Shown piece after piece: positions 21,581-29,628 of a DNA stretch of 29,865 nucleotides (position 1 is the first letter of the stretch; each line of letters starts with the position of its first letter). The position numbers and the translations under genes are program-made. Under the pieces are notes generated by a model. The model ran no database searches, had not been told where the DNA came from, and was given only the letters and a program-made list of their open reading frames with translations. This DNA is from a virus, in the IMG/VR virus record IMGVR_UViG_3300037041_000365, positions 1 to 29,865 of that record; one strand, given 5' to 3'.

Positions 21581-22528
21581 TTAGTCTTTATTAAATTGGT
21601 TAAACTTCATTAATTTTTCGTGAGCAGTTAATTTTTGCTCGGTAACATCCGTCACTTCTTCTTCAAGTGTTGGAATCATTGCTTTTACTTCTGCAATAAG
21701 TTGAATAAGTTCGTTGTATTTTTCATCGATTGTAGGCATAACGATTGCTAGGATAGCTTCAGCATCTGCAGTTGGGTCAACAGACATTTCTGCTTCTTCG
21801 ACAACTACTTCTTCTTCTACTACTTCTTCAGTCATTACCACCTCTTCTTCAACTACTTCTTCAGCTACTACTTCAGTTGCAGGTGCATCTTTCACTTCAA
21901 CAATTTCTCCATCTGTTACAACGTAGATTTTGCCTTCAATCAGATGTTCTCCATCAGGTAAATTCATACTATTATTTATTATTTGATTACTGTTTAATTT
22001 CAATCCTAAGAATCCTTCAATAGAGAATCCTAACTGCTCACTTTCAACTAGCTTATTGTAATACTCTTTGTCGGTAATTTGAGCAGTCAACATCAATGTT
22101 CCTTTAGGTACTTCAATACCATAAGAACTAAATGCTTTATCTTCTCTAGGACTCTCCACAATCCAACTTTCAAGAATGTATGCTGGTACTGTTTGCCCTG
22201 CATCGTGTTCTAAGTTGAATAAGTTCTTGTTGTTTAGATTCTGCATAAAGTCGGAGTAGATTGTTTCAATCTCTTGTTCAGAAAATTGAACGTAATATTC
22301 TCCTTCTTCATCGTTTCTATAAATATCCATTGGAATCATAGCAGGTGCTACAATTCTCATCTTTGGCTCATCAGCAAACTGCATTACTTTAGTGTGACTA
22401 TTAAAAGCCATACCTTTGACTAAGATAGCAGGTTTAGAAGTGAATGCGACCTGTTCTATTCCTAGTACTTCACCATCAGAATATTCTTCGTCAATCGTAA
22501 CTTTAAAAATAGGAATATCATTCGCCAT
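21581..22528 (-). CDS. XkdF-like prohead protease fused to a scaffold-like tail
   Basis: 315 aa. The N-terminus VAFTSKPAILVKGMAF and the central LEHDAGQTVPAYILESWIVE plus LGFSIEGFLG match the XkdF-type phage serine protease, with His 108 and Ser 169 as likely catalytic residues. Residues ~205-315 are Glu/Val-rich repeats (such as EEVVEEEVV) and coiled coil, resembling a scaffold. The protein would guide capsid assembly and then cleave itself and the scaffold. It directly precedes the major capsid gene. The ACCATTATA box marks the start. Confidence 0.82.
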   Translation of the reverse strand: MANDIPIFKVTIDEEYSDGEVLGIEQVAFTSKPAILVKGMAFNSHTKVMQFADEPKMRIVAPAMIPMDIYRNDEEGEYYVQFSEQEIETIYSDFMQNLNNKNLFNLEHDAGQTVPAYILESWIVESPREDKAFSSYGIEVPKGTLMLTAQITDKEYYNKLVESEQLGFSIEGFLGLKLNSNQIINNSMNLPDGEHLIEGKIYVVTDGEIVEVKDAPATEVVAEEVVEEEVVMTEEVVEEEVVVEEAEMSVDPTADAEAILAIVMPTIDEKYNELIQLIAEVKAMIPTLEEEVTDVTEQKLTAHEKLMKFNQFNKD

Positions 22529-22532
22529 ACAT

Positions 22533-22541
22533 TATAATGGT
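22533..22541 (-). promoter_or_regulatory. ACCATTATA box before the protease gene
   Basis: Identical nine-base element four bases from the ATG. It lies in the 60-bp divergent region shared with the plus-strand genes, where new leftward transcription must begin, which supports a promoter function. Confidence 0.6.
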
Positions 22542-22567
22542 ATATGTTTTTTTTTGTTATATTTTTG

Positions 22568-22575
22568 TATATTTG
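22568..22575 (+). promoter_or_regulatory. Possible plus-strand -7 box (TATATTTG)
   Basis: TATATTTG on the plus strand lies 13 bp before the ATG at 22589. It would give a nearly leaderless transcript for the only two rightward genes. A TTG at 22554-22556 is 11 bases upstream, short of the usual 19. Confidence 0.5.
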
Positions 22576-22588
22576 TCAAAAAAACGTT

Positions 22589-23146
22589 ATGATAAAAATC
22601 GGAACTAAAAAGATTAACAATGAAGTTACTGAACTGACTATTGAACAGTTTGAGAAACTTAGTACAACGATCAACAATAAAGAACTTGACCAGTTTGAAA
22701 AATGGGCAAAGATATTCATTGACTTAGGAGCAGATGAAGATGAAGTATATGATTTAGACTTTGACAAGTTTACAGAAATTGTAAAGAAATTTTCTGATAC
22801 TAAGAAAAAGCCTGATACAAAGTTTTTAAAATCAATTGAAGTAGATGGTTATACTTACCAATCTTATGAAGATGAGTTTAAATTGAATGTGCGTGATCTA
22901 AAAATGATTGAAAAAGCAGTATCTACAAGTCCTGAGAATTATGTATCTAAAGTTTTGGCTATTATTTTTAAAAGAACTGACTTGACAAAAGCTGAACACT
23001 ACGGTGATTCACATCTTGCATTAAAATCAAAGATGTTTAAAGAGCAAAAAGCAAATATTGCCATTCCTTTTATGGTTTATATTGGCGAAAAGTTAGGTAC
23101 TACTGCTAAAAATATGCAAGTTGAAGCTGCCGAAGTCGTGGAATGA
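22589..23146 (+). CDS. Tail assembly chaperone-like protein, first of pair (candidate)
   Basis: 185 aa from the ATG at 22589 (MIKIGTKKINNEVTELTIEQ). An upstream in-frame ATG at 22544 would add 15 hydrophobic residues encoded by the promoter region and is rejected. The segments 'TIEQFEKL', 'DFDKFTEIVKKFSDTKKKP' and 'FKRTDLTKAEHY' have counterparts in the next gene, so the two look like diverged duplicates. A short/long pair overlapping near the short protein's end is the hallmark of siphovirus tail assembly chaperones. The pair is on the opposite strand to every other gene. Confidence 0.55.
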   Translation: MIKIGTKKINNEVTELTIEQFEKLSTTINNKELDQFEKWAKIFIDLGADEDEVYDLDFDKFTEIVKKFSDTKKKPDTKFLKSIEVDGYTYQSYEDEFKLNVRDLKMIEKAVSTSPENYVSKVLAIIFKRTDLTKAEHYGDSHLALKSKMFKEQKANIAIPFMVYIGEKLGTTAKNMQVEAAEVVE

Positions 23147-23855
23147 TATAAGTGTCGAACAGTTCATTGAATTAAGGTCGCTAAATGGTAGTGACTTTGA
23201 TTCTTTGTTTAGTTATGAAATAGAATGCTTATCTATTTTAACAGATATTGATGTAGATGAGTTTGATGATATGGATATTGACGAACTAGCAAAGATTGTT
23301 AAACAGATTACATTCATAAAAAAGCAACCATCAGGTATTTTTAAGAATAAAGTAAACAGTTTTGTTTATATTGGATTAGATAATTTAAAGTTAGGCGAGT
23401 TCATTGATTTGGAATACTATTTTGCTAATGACTATGTTAAGCACTTGACTTATATTAGTTCAGTTTTGTACCGTAAAACTAAACTTAGCGAATGGGAAGA
23501 ATTGATTTATGAAGATTATTCGTTTGATATTGAGAAACGCAAAGAACAGTTTAACGAGTTGCCTATTACATCAGTCTACGGAATATGCTCCGAATACATG
23601 AAGTATCGTGAGAACTTCTTAAAAGTGTATGAAAATCTATTCAATCCAATCTTTGATGAAGATGAACTAGCAGAAGAACTAGATGAAGAAGATATCAAAG
23701 AACAAGAACAAGAAGATAAAATTAATAGATGGAGTTGGGAGCATACGTTGTATAATTTAGCTAACGAAGATGTTACTAAAATAAAAGACGTACTGGAGTT
23801 GAATCTAGTATTTGCTTTTAATATGTTAGGAATGAAAAAAGAACTAGAGATTTAA
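23121..23855 (+). CDS. Tail assembly chaperone-like protein, second of pair (TTG start or +1 frameshift)
   Basis: 244 aa if started at TTG 23121 (then KLPKSWNDISVEQFIELRSL); no ATG fits. The frame is open from 23097 and is +1 relative to the upstream gene, which ends at 23146. It may be made by reinitiation at TTG, or as a +1 fusion, for example at AAA AAT (23108-23113) where tRNA-Lys can re-pair perfectly. Paralogous segments: VEQFIEL, DIDELAKIVKQITFIKKQP and YRKTKLSEWEEL. The acidic insert and C-terminus are unique to this copy. Its stop codon overlaps the convergent gene's stop. Function by analogy only. Confidence 0.5.
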   Translation: MKLPKSWNDISVEQFIELRSLNGSDFDSLFSYEIECLSILTDIDVDEFDDMDIDELAKIVKQITFIKKQPSGIFKNKVNSFVYIGLDNLKLGEFIDLEYYFANDYVKHLTYISSVLYRKTKLSEWEELIYEDYSFDIEKRKEQFNELPITSVYGICSEYMKYRENFLKVYENLFNPIFDEDELAEELDEEDIKEQEQEDKINRWSWEHTLYNLANEDVTKIKDVLELNLVFAFNMLGMKKELEI

Positions 23856-24277
23856 AGTAAAGTAGAAGACTCAGGTAAACTATAAGGTAATTCTTCTTCG
23901 TCTATCCATTTGAACTCTAAAAACATTTTTGGATTATTTAGAATCCTAGCCATTTCTAAAAGTGGATATACTTCAAATTGCCATCTTATAAAGTCTTGCA
24001 TTATTTCTGAAGTGATTGCTTGAACTTCTGAAGATGCTAACCACTTCTGTATGATTTTTTGAGGAGCAATATAAATTGTTCCTTTGTCTAAAAAGAAAAA
24101 GTAATATAAAGCATTTACAGTAATAGTAATGTTATTAAAGTTATCTGATTGCATAGCAGAAATTCTAATACTATCGTACAAAGAGCCAGTATCTATTAAG
24201 CCAAGTTTTTTGACTTCCATCTGCAAGGCTCTTGCTAGTTTATTCCTTGTTGCGTATTTTACTTTGTATGTTGGCAT
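23852..24277 (-). CDS. HK97-gp10-like tail completion protein
   Basis: 141 aa. The LIDTGSLYDSI stretch (residues ~27-37) followed by beta-strands and YYFFFLDKGT (about 59-68) is the signature of HK97 gp10-like head-tail joining proteins. These cap the tail or neck. It follows the 101-aa gene by 9 bp, and its stop overlaps that of the convergent chaperone-like gene by three bases, leaving no room for a terminator. Confidence 0.72.
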   Translation of the reverse strand: MPTYKVKYATRNKLARALQMEVKKLGLIDTGSLYDSIRISAMQSDNFNNITITVNALYYFFFLDKGTIYIAPQKIIQKWLASSEVQAITSEIMQDFIRWQFEVYPLLEMARILNNPKMFLEFKWIDEEELPYSLPESSTLL

Positions 24278-24286
24278 ACTGCTAAA

Positions 24287-24592
24287 TTACAATATTTCAG
24301 TTGTATAACCCATTTGCTCATAAGCTAAACTAGCATATTTATTAGCTGCGTTTAAGTCTTGTAATTCAGTAGGTAGTATCTCAACTGTGAACGTGCCTTG
24401 CTGTACATCTGTAAAGATTGGTTGATTACTCTCAAAAGTTGTTCTACTTGCATACGTTGCAACTGCTATTTCTAACGTTTTACCATCTGCTCTTGCTGCA
24501 AATTCTAAACGTGCATAGATGCTTTCTAGTTTTAACTCAGTACCTGAAATTGTGATACTCTTTTCTGCGTTTGATTTTATTAAAATTGCCAT
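24287..24592 (-). CDS. Small structural protein of unknown function
   Basis: 101 aa (MAILIKSNAEKSITISGTEL ...). Predominantly beta, no cysteines, and a 'ARLEFAARADGKTLEI' core. Its position between a large fibre and the gp10-like protein implies a virion part, perhaps a minor fibre-associated or neck protein. No family was recognised. Confidence 0.6.
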   Translation of the reverse strand: MAILIKSNAEKSITISGTELKLESIYARLEFAARADGKTLEIAVATYASRTTFESNQPIFTDVQQGTFTVEILPTELQDLNAANKYASLAYEQMGYTTEIL

Positions 24593-24605
24593 AATTATTT
24601 ATTTT

Positions 24606-26840
24606 TTATGCTAAAATACCTAAATTTCTTAATGCTTTTACTACTTGTCCAATTGTGTATCCGTCAAATGTAGCCGTATCATTTGCTATTAAAGATGTGT
24701 TTGTTACAAATGTTGAAGCTGCTCCACCCGTAGCTTGCTGATATAGTTTAATAATATTTCCGTTTTCAGTTCTAAAATGAGGCGCTGCGTTTCCAGCTAC
24801 AATGTCAGCGGAGTATTGCTGAAATGAATCTACGACATTTGTTGAAGGAATAGATGCGTGATTTCTCACAACAAGAGTATTACCTCCGTTACCCATAAAA
24901 GTGTCAGTTCCATATATTCCCGTACCATTTCCTAAGATATAAGCACCTTGACCAAGCAATCCAAAAGAACCATTTGCCCTTGTTAATGTAGATGAATTGT
25001 CACTATTAAAATAAGTCATAAATACATCATCTGCACTTATATTATTTCCAAAATTACCCTTCCTACCTAAATGTATAGACCTTGTTCCAGAATAAGTTGT
25101 TGCACCTCCTGTGTTACCTATAACAATAGTATCTGTGCCTGATGTTTTTGCTCTATCTCCAATTGCAATACCTCCTGCTGAATTAACTACTGTACTGAAT
25201 CCAATAGCAATACCAAATCCTGCTGATGCTCCAGTTGATGCACTATTACCAATTACTGTATTATAAGAAGTTGCATTAGTAATTGAAGCATTTTGACCAA
25301 ATGCAATAGAACCATTTCCACTTGATGAATATCTAATTATTGAATCAGTTGTTCCTGCAATATATATAATGTTTTGATTGTTAAATGCGGCTTGTGGGAT
25401 ATACATTTCACCATTACCTCTAACACTAAATAAATCAACCGTATCAGCACTATTCCTAACCCTAAAAGCTATGTCAGTTGATAATGCTCCTTGGGATTGT
25501 ACGTCTAATCTTGCAGATGGTGTTCTACCTATTCCAAAAAAGTTACCACTTAGTAATGTATAATTTGAACCATTTCTTTGGCGAATTTGACCTCCAGTTG
25601 CTTCGATGTCCCAACCTCCCGAACCTCCGTTAAGGTTATTAAATCCACTGCTATTTAAAAGTATTGATTGATTTGTACCCCCTCTTAATGTTGCTCTTGC
25701 GCTTCCTGACGGGTCTATTATTAAAGTAGGTGATGAACTTGCATTAACACCAATAATAGCTAAACCATTACCCGATACATAAGCTAAATTATCTGTATCT
25801 CCACTATTACGAACTCTAAACGCTATGTCAGTAGCTGCTGTACCAACTGCTTTTAATGTCAATCTTTTTAATGTATTATCCCAGAACAAAGCACTATCTT
25901 GCTGAACTACATCTCCCGTTCCTTGAAAAAATACTCTTCCAACAGTTCCCGAAGTAACCGCAGTTGTTCCTACTGCTATTGCACCACCACTAATAACCAA
26001 GTCACCACTACCTAGTAATGAATTACCGTTTATTGTTTTAATATTTGTAGCACTTACTAAAGTAGGTTGTATTCCTGCAGTACTTAAACTTTCATTTTTC
26101 CAAAGCGAAGTCGCAGAATCGTACTGTAAAATATTATTATCTGCTACCGAAGTAATAGAAACGTTATGAAGTTCTTGAAGTTCAAAACCGTTTTGTACTC
26201 TTACAAATATCTCACCGTTGCTTACGTTTGCTCTCGTTACTATTCCAATAAATACCAAGTGTGCAGGTGCAGCAGGTTTGTTAATCAATCCGTAGATTAA
26301 GTTACCATTTGTACCTAACCAAACTGGGTCTCCTGCAGTTGCTGAAGAAGTATTTAACCCTGCTAAAAGACCTTCAGTAATTACAGTGCCTTTTTTATTA
26401 ATTGCTAAGGTTTCAATAATTAAACCCATCGTTTTAGACGAAGTAGCTTCAGTTACATTGGATGCTTTAGATACAATCATATTAGTACCATCTGCACTAC
26501 TTACATATACTGCTTGACCTTTTGTCATTGCCTCACCTGCTTTAACTGCGTGTTGAAGTGTTGATGCAGTTGCTGCAATAGTCCAAGACCTATCTGCACT
26601 TAAATCGTATGTAGTACCGTTTATAGTTAGATTTCTAGTATCAGGAACTAATCCTGCTATTGAAGGAATAGAAGGTAAATTATCTAAATCATTATAGTCT
26701 CCAGTAGTTGCAACTGTTGCTAAATCAGCACTATTTGCTTTCAATGCTAAAGCATCAAATACAGCGTTACTTGTTACAGGGTTTAAACTACCATCTGTAA
26801 CGGCATCTTCTATTGGTATATTTATATCTATTATTGCCAT
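24606..26840 (-). CDS. Large tail fibre-like protein with YadA-type head repeats
   Basis: 744 aa. The start MAIIDINIPIEDAVTDGSLN and 'NPVTSNAVFDALA' motif are common in fibre N-termini. Residues ~80-260 form a domain with GEAMTKGQAVYVSSADGTN. Two similar segments of the form TDIAFRVRNS(G/A)DT occur at about 340 and 455. Residues ~510-600 show YadA/hia-type repeats (NTVIGNSASTG, GIAIGFSTVV, GIAIGDRAKT, TIVIGN), which form trimeric beta-rolls. It is likely a trimeric host-binding or decorating fibre. No C-terminal intramolecular chaperone (S74) motif was seen. It overlaps the next upstream gene by 10 bp. Confidence 0.75.
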   Translation of the reverse strand: MAIIDINIPIEDAVTDGSLNPVTSNAVFDALALKANSADLATVATTGDYNDLDNLPSIPSIAGLVPDTRNLTINGTTYDLSADRSWTIAATASTLQHAVKAGEAMTKGQAVYVSSADGTNMIVSKASNVTEATSSKTMGLIIETLAINKKGTVITEGLLAGLNTSSATAGDPVWLGTNGNLIYGLINKPAAPAHLVFIGIVTRANVSNGEIFVRVQNGFELQELHNVSITSVADNNILQYDSATSLWKNESLSTAGIQPTLVSATNIKTINGNSLLGSGDLVISGGAIAVGTTAVTSGTVGRVFFQGTGDVVQQDSALFWDNTLKRLTLKAVGTAATDIAFRVRNSGDTDNLAYVSGNGLAIIGVNASSSPTLIIDPSGSARATLRGGTNQSILLNSSGFNNLNGGSGGWDIEATGGQIRQRNGSNYTLLSGNFFGIGRTPSARLDVQSQGALSTDIAFRVRNSADTVDLFSVRGNGEMYIPQAAFNNQNIIYIAGTTDSIIRYSSSGNGSIAFGQNASITNATSYNTVIGNSASTGASAGFGIAIGFSTVVNSAGGIAIGDRAKTSGTDTIVIGNTGGATTYSGTRSIHLGRKGNFGNNISADDVFMTYFNSDNSSTLTRANGSFGLLGQGAYILGNGTGIYGTDTFMGNGGNTLVVRNHASIPSTNVVDSFQQYSADIVAGNAAPHFRTENGNIIKLYQQATGGAASTFVTNTSLIANDTATFDGYTIGQVVKALRNLGILA

Positions 26841-27463
26841 ACTACATTAATTGTTTCATCTATTAAACTTGGTACTGTTACACTTGTTGTTACTCCGTTC
26901 ACTATAAAATTATAAGTTGTATCATGTAAAATTAATAAACCACCACTTGCTACCGTTGTTAAATATGTACCATCACTATTTGTTACCGTTGCATCTTCAC
27001 AAACAATAGGAGGATTTGGAGAAATTGGATTCATTGGAATAGCACAGCTTCCGTAACTTGCTACTTCAAATGTAATACTCATAACCCAACCTGCAACATA
27101 ATCTAAATCAAGATTGTTTAACGGTGACATAGTTGCACTACCGACAACATCTATCTCAACATCGTTGTCATTGGTGTAGTAAACATACATATCTTTTAAT
27201 ATCAACTGACAATCAGATATAATATTATTAAGATTTGCCCTATCAGCTTGTATTAAATCAACACAATAGATGTCTACAGTAAATTGATTCGTGTTTAAAT
27301 TCTCTGTATCACTTGTTGGTGTAACAAATACTACTGGATACTTCTCATCTATTGTAGCGAAGTTAGGCATTTGCTCTCTGAATTCTCCTCCGTACTTTTT
27401 TATCTGTAGGTGAGCATTGCAGAAGGCTTCTATTTTATTTAATAGTGATTTATAGCTTGTCAT
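26831..27463 (-). CDS. Tail protein, possible tail terminator with Ig-like C-terminus
   Basis: 210 aa. The first ~140 residues (MTSYKSLLNKIEAFCNAHLQ, IKKYGGEFREQ, VDIYCVDL, DCQLILKDMYVYYT) resemble a tail-terminator/tail-completion domain. The last ~60 residues (CEDATVTNSDGTYLTTVASG, TTYNFIVNG) are a beta-domain that I recall at the ends of several Bacteroidota phage tail proteins. It overlaps the tape measure gene by 4 bp and the fibre gene by 10 bp. Confidence 0.6.
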   Translation of the reverse strand: MTSYKSLLNKIEAFCNAHLQIKKYGGEFREQMPNFATIDEKYPVVFVTPTSDTENLNTNQFTVDIYCVDLIQADRANLNNIISDCQLILKDMYVYYTNDNDVEIDVVGSATMSPLNNLDLDYVAGWVMSITFEVASYGSCAIPMNPISPNPPIVCEDATVTNSDGTYLTTVASGGLLILHDTTYNFIVNGVTTSVTVPSLIDETINVVWQ

Positions 27464-29589
27464 AGTACTGCCGATTGTTGAATTTTACTCATTTTATTTT
27501 GAACAGAAGTAACATCTGATTCTACTACTATTGCTTTAACCACCATTTGACCACCTTGTTGTTGACCATTTGCTCCAAACGTATTAGCATTGTTATTAGC
27601 ACCGAATAGATTAACGTTAGGAGTAGCTGCTTGTGTAGAAGTGTTTGAATCAGTTGGTGCATTCATAGCAGGTGGAGCAACAGAACCACCACCTCCACCA
27701 CCATATTTAGTAGATGCGATTTTTGCTACGTTTGCTGCGGCAAATATACCTGCACCTGCTGCATAGATAGCACCAGTTGCGGGGCCTAACAATGGTATAG
27801 GATTAGACATACCATTTCTAAATGCTGCGATTGTAGCTCGTATTCCTTCAACTGTTGCAGAAGCTATTGATATTGCTTTATTAATATTGAATTGTCTTTT
27901 TGCTCTTGCTTCAACTGCTTTCACATCTTGGTTTCCCAAACTATTAGTGACTGCAAATATGTTTTGTGCTAATCCATTTACTGAGTCTGTAAACTCTTTT
28001 GCAATTGCTAGTTTAGCATCTGTAACTTTTCTTTGTGCAGCTAAGTCAATCTCAGCATATTTAGCATCAATCTCAGCAAGTTTTATTTTAGTTTGTTCAG
28101 CTACAAATATCTCTGCATCTGCACTACTTCCTAATGCTAATAAATCTGCTTCACTCTTTTCAACTAAATCAGCTACTTCTTTTTCTTTAGCAGTTTGATT
28201 CGCTGCTTCTTTCATTGCCCAAAGTAAATCTTGTTGCTCTATTTGTTTAGCTGCTATTGCTGCATTCTTTTCTTTTTCTTTATCAATCTCTTTTTGATTA
28301 ATCTTATCTCTTGCATCTCCTGCTAACAGACCATACATTTCAATAAGTTTAATATTTTCTTCTTGTTCTTTTTTTGTATGTGTAGTTTTCTCATTATATT
28401 TATTTTGAGTATCCTCAATTAATCTATTATAAGCAATTTGAGAAGCCTTCAATTCTTTTTTAACTCCTTCATCCATTAACTGCATATCCAAATCTTGATA
28501 CATTCTTGCTGCTGCTAATCTATCTGCTTGGTATTTTTTTTCTGCTTCAACTTTTTTATCATTAATTTCTTTTTGTTTATCTGCATTTGATTTAGCATTT
28601 TTAGAATTCTCGTCTGATTGTTTTTTAGCTTCATCTTTTTTTCTGTTAGCTTCAGTCTTATCAATTACTTCAATCTGATGCATAGAATCTTTGACTACTT
28701 CTCTTTGCTCGTTATATGATTTTCTTAAAGCTAAAATCTCTTCTTCATCTAAATCACCACTCAATCGTGCAGCTATCATCTTCTGCTTAATTGCTTCTAG
28801 TCTTGCAGCAGCAGTTTTTAATAGCCAGTACTGCTTTTGCTTTTCCATATAAACAGTATTCTTACCATCAAGTTTAGCCATCTCGATTTCTCTATCGAAA
28901 CCATTAACTACTGACTTGCTTTTTTCTTCGTATGCTGCTGCAGTTTTCTCTGCTGCTGCTGCTTGTTTATCTGCTGCATCTTCTGCTGCGTTATTAGATA
29001 AACCTAACCAATCACACAAGTCTTTGAATGCTTGAACAACCATATCAATAGCATCACCAATCCATCCGAATACTTTACCTACTGCATTAAGTATTGGCTT
29101 TAAGATTCCAAGTTTATTCATTACTAAAGCAATGACTGCGACAATGGCTACAATCGCAGCAACTAATAAAAATATAGGATTCGCTAATAATGAAATACCA
29201 AACTGAATGAAGGCTTTAGTTAAACTACCAACAACTGAAATTAAACCTTTAATACCATTACCAATCGTTGCAGGTGAGATACTTCCTAATGTTTGTTGAA
29301 ACATCTTAGCCTTTCCTGCAGCCTCTTCAAAGTCTAGCGACATCAAAGAATCTTTCATACTGCCGAATGAATTGCTTACCTGCTCAAACTTACTACCTGA
29401 TGCGAATACTGCTACTTGTTCATTAGCATCTGCAAGTTGGTCTTTCAGTTCACCTGCTCTCATAGCAAGTTCCTGCATTTGTTTCGGGTCTGTTGCATTA
29501 GCAAGTTCTCCTTTCAACTCACGAAGTTCTGCTTTAATAGCTGCTAGGCCATTTAACTTTATAGGAATCTCAATCGGTGTTGCTGCCAT
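27460..29589 (-). CDS. Tape measure protein
   Basis: 709 aa. The N-terminal helical part contains ELRELKGELANATDPKQMQE, typical of tape measure starts. A hydrophobic region with two or three membrane-like helices lies at residues ~112-165 (for example PIFLLVAAIVAIVAVIALV). Long charged, Ala/Lys/Glu-rich coiled coil runs to ~545, followed by a second hydrophobic and Gly-rich segment (KISIASATVEGIRATIAAF type, YGGGGGGSVAPP). This composition is diagnostic. By the usual ~0.15 nm per residue the tail would be about 100 nm long (inference). The ACCATTATA box precedes the ATG. Confidence 0.88.
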   Translation of the reverse strand: MAATPIEIPIKLNGLAAIKAELRELKGELANATDPKQMQELAMRAGELKDQLADANEQVAVFASGSKFEQVSNSFGSMKDSLMSLDFEEAAGKAKMFQQTLGSISPATIGNGIKGLISVVGSLTKAFIQFGISLLANPIFLLVAAIVAIVAVIALVMNKLGILKPILNAVGKVFGWIGDAIDMVVQAFKDLCDWLGLSNNAAEDAADKQAAAAEKTAAAYEEKSKSVVNGFDREIEMAKLDGKNTVYMEKQKQYWLLKTAAARLEAIKQKMIAARLSGDLDEEEILALRKSYNEQREVVKDSMHQIEVIDKTEANRKKDEAKKQSDENSKNAKSNADKQKEINDKKVEAEKKYQADRLAAARMYQDLDMQLMDEGVKKELKASQIAYNRLIEDTQNKYNEKTTHTKKEQEENIKLIEMYGLLAGDARDKINQKEIDKEKEKNAAIAAKQIEQQDLLWAMKEAANQTAKEKEVADLVEKSEADLLALGSSADAEIFVAEQTKIKLAEIDAKYAEIDLAAQRKVTDAKLAIAKEFTDSVNGLAQNIFAVTNSLGNQDVKAVEARAKRQFNINKAISIASATVEGIRATIAAFRNGMSNPIPLLGPATGAIYAAGAGIFAAANVAKIASTKYGGGGGGSVAPPAMNAPTDSNTSTQAATPNVNLFGANNNANTFGANGQQQGGQMVVKAIVVESDVTSVQNKMSKIQQSAVL

Positions 29590-29593
29590 ATAA

Positions 29594-29602
29594 TATAATG
29601 GT
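29594..29602 (-). promoter_or_regulatory. ACCATTATA box before the tape measure gene
   Basis: Identical element and spacing as at 4249, 20000 and 22533, preceded by TAAAACACAAGTTC (about 29609-29623), almost the same as the TAAAACACGAACTT upstream of 4249. Confidence 0.6.
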
Positions 29603-29628
29603 AATTATTGAACTTGTGTTTTAAATGA

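Noticed and set aside
21714-22023. Plus-strand Ser/Thr- and Leu/Gln-rich frames
   Set aside because: Antisense of the Glu/Val-rich repeat part of the protease/scaffold gene; low complexity explains the open frames.
22544-22588. Upstream start adding 15 hydrophobic residues to the first plus-strand gene
   Set aside because: The added segment is encoded by the T-rich divergent promoter region including the TATATTTG box; the ATG at 22589 is the natural start.
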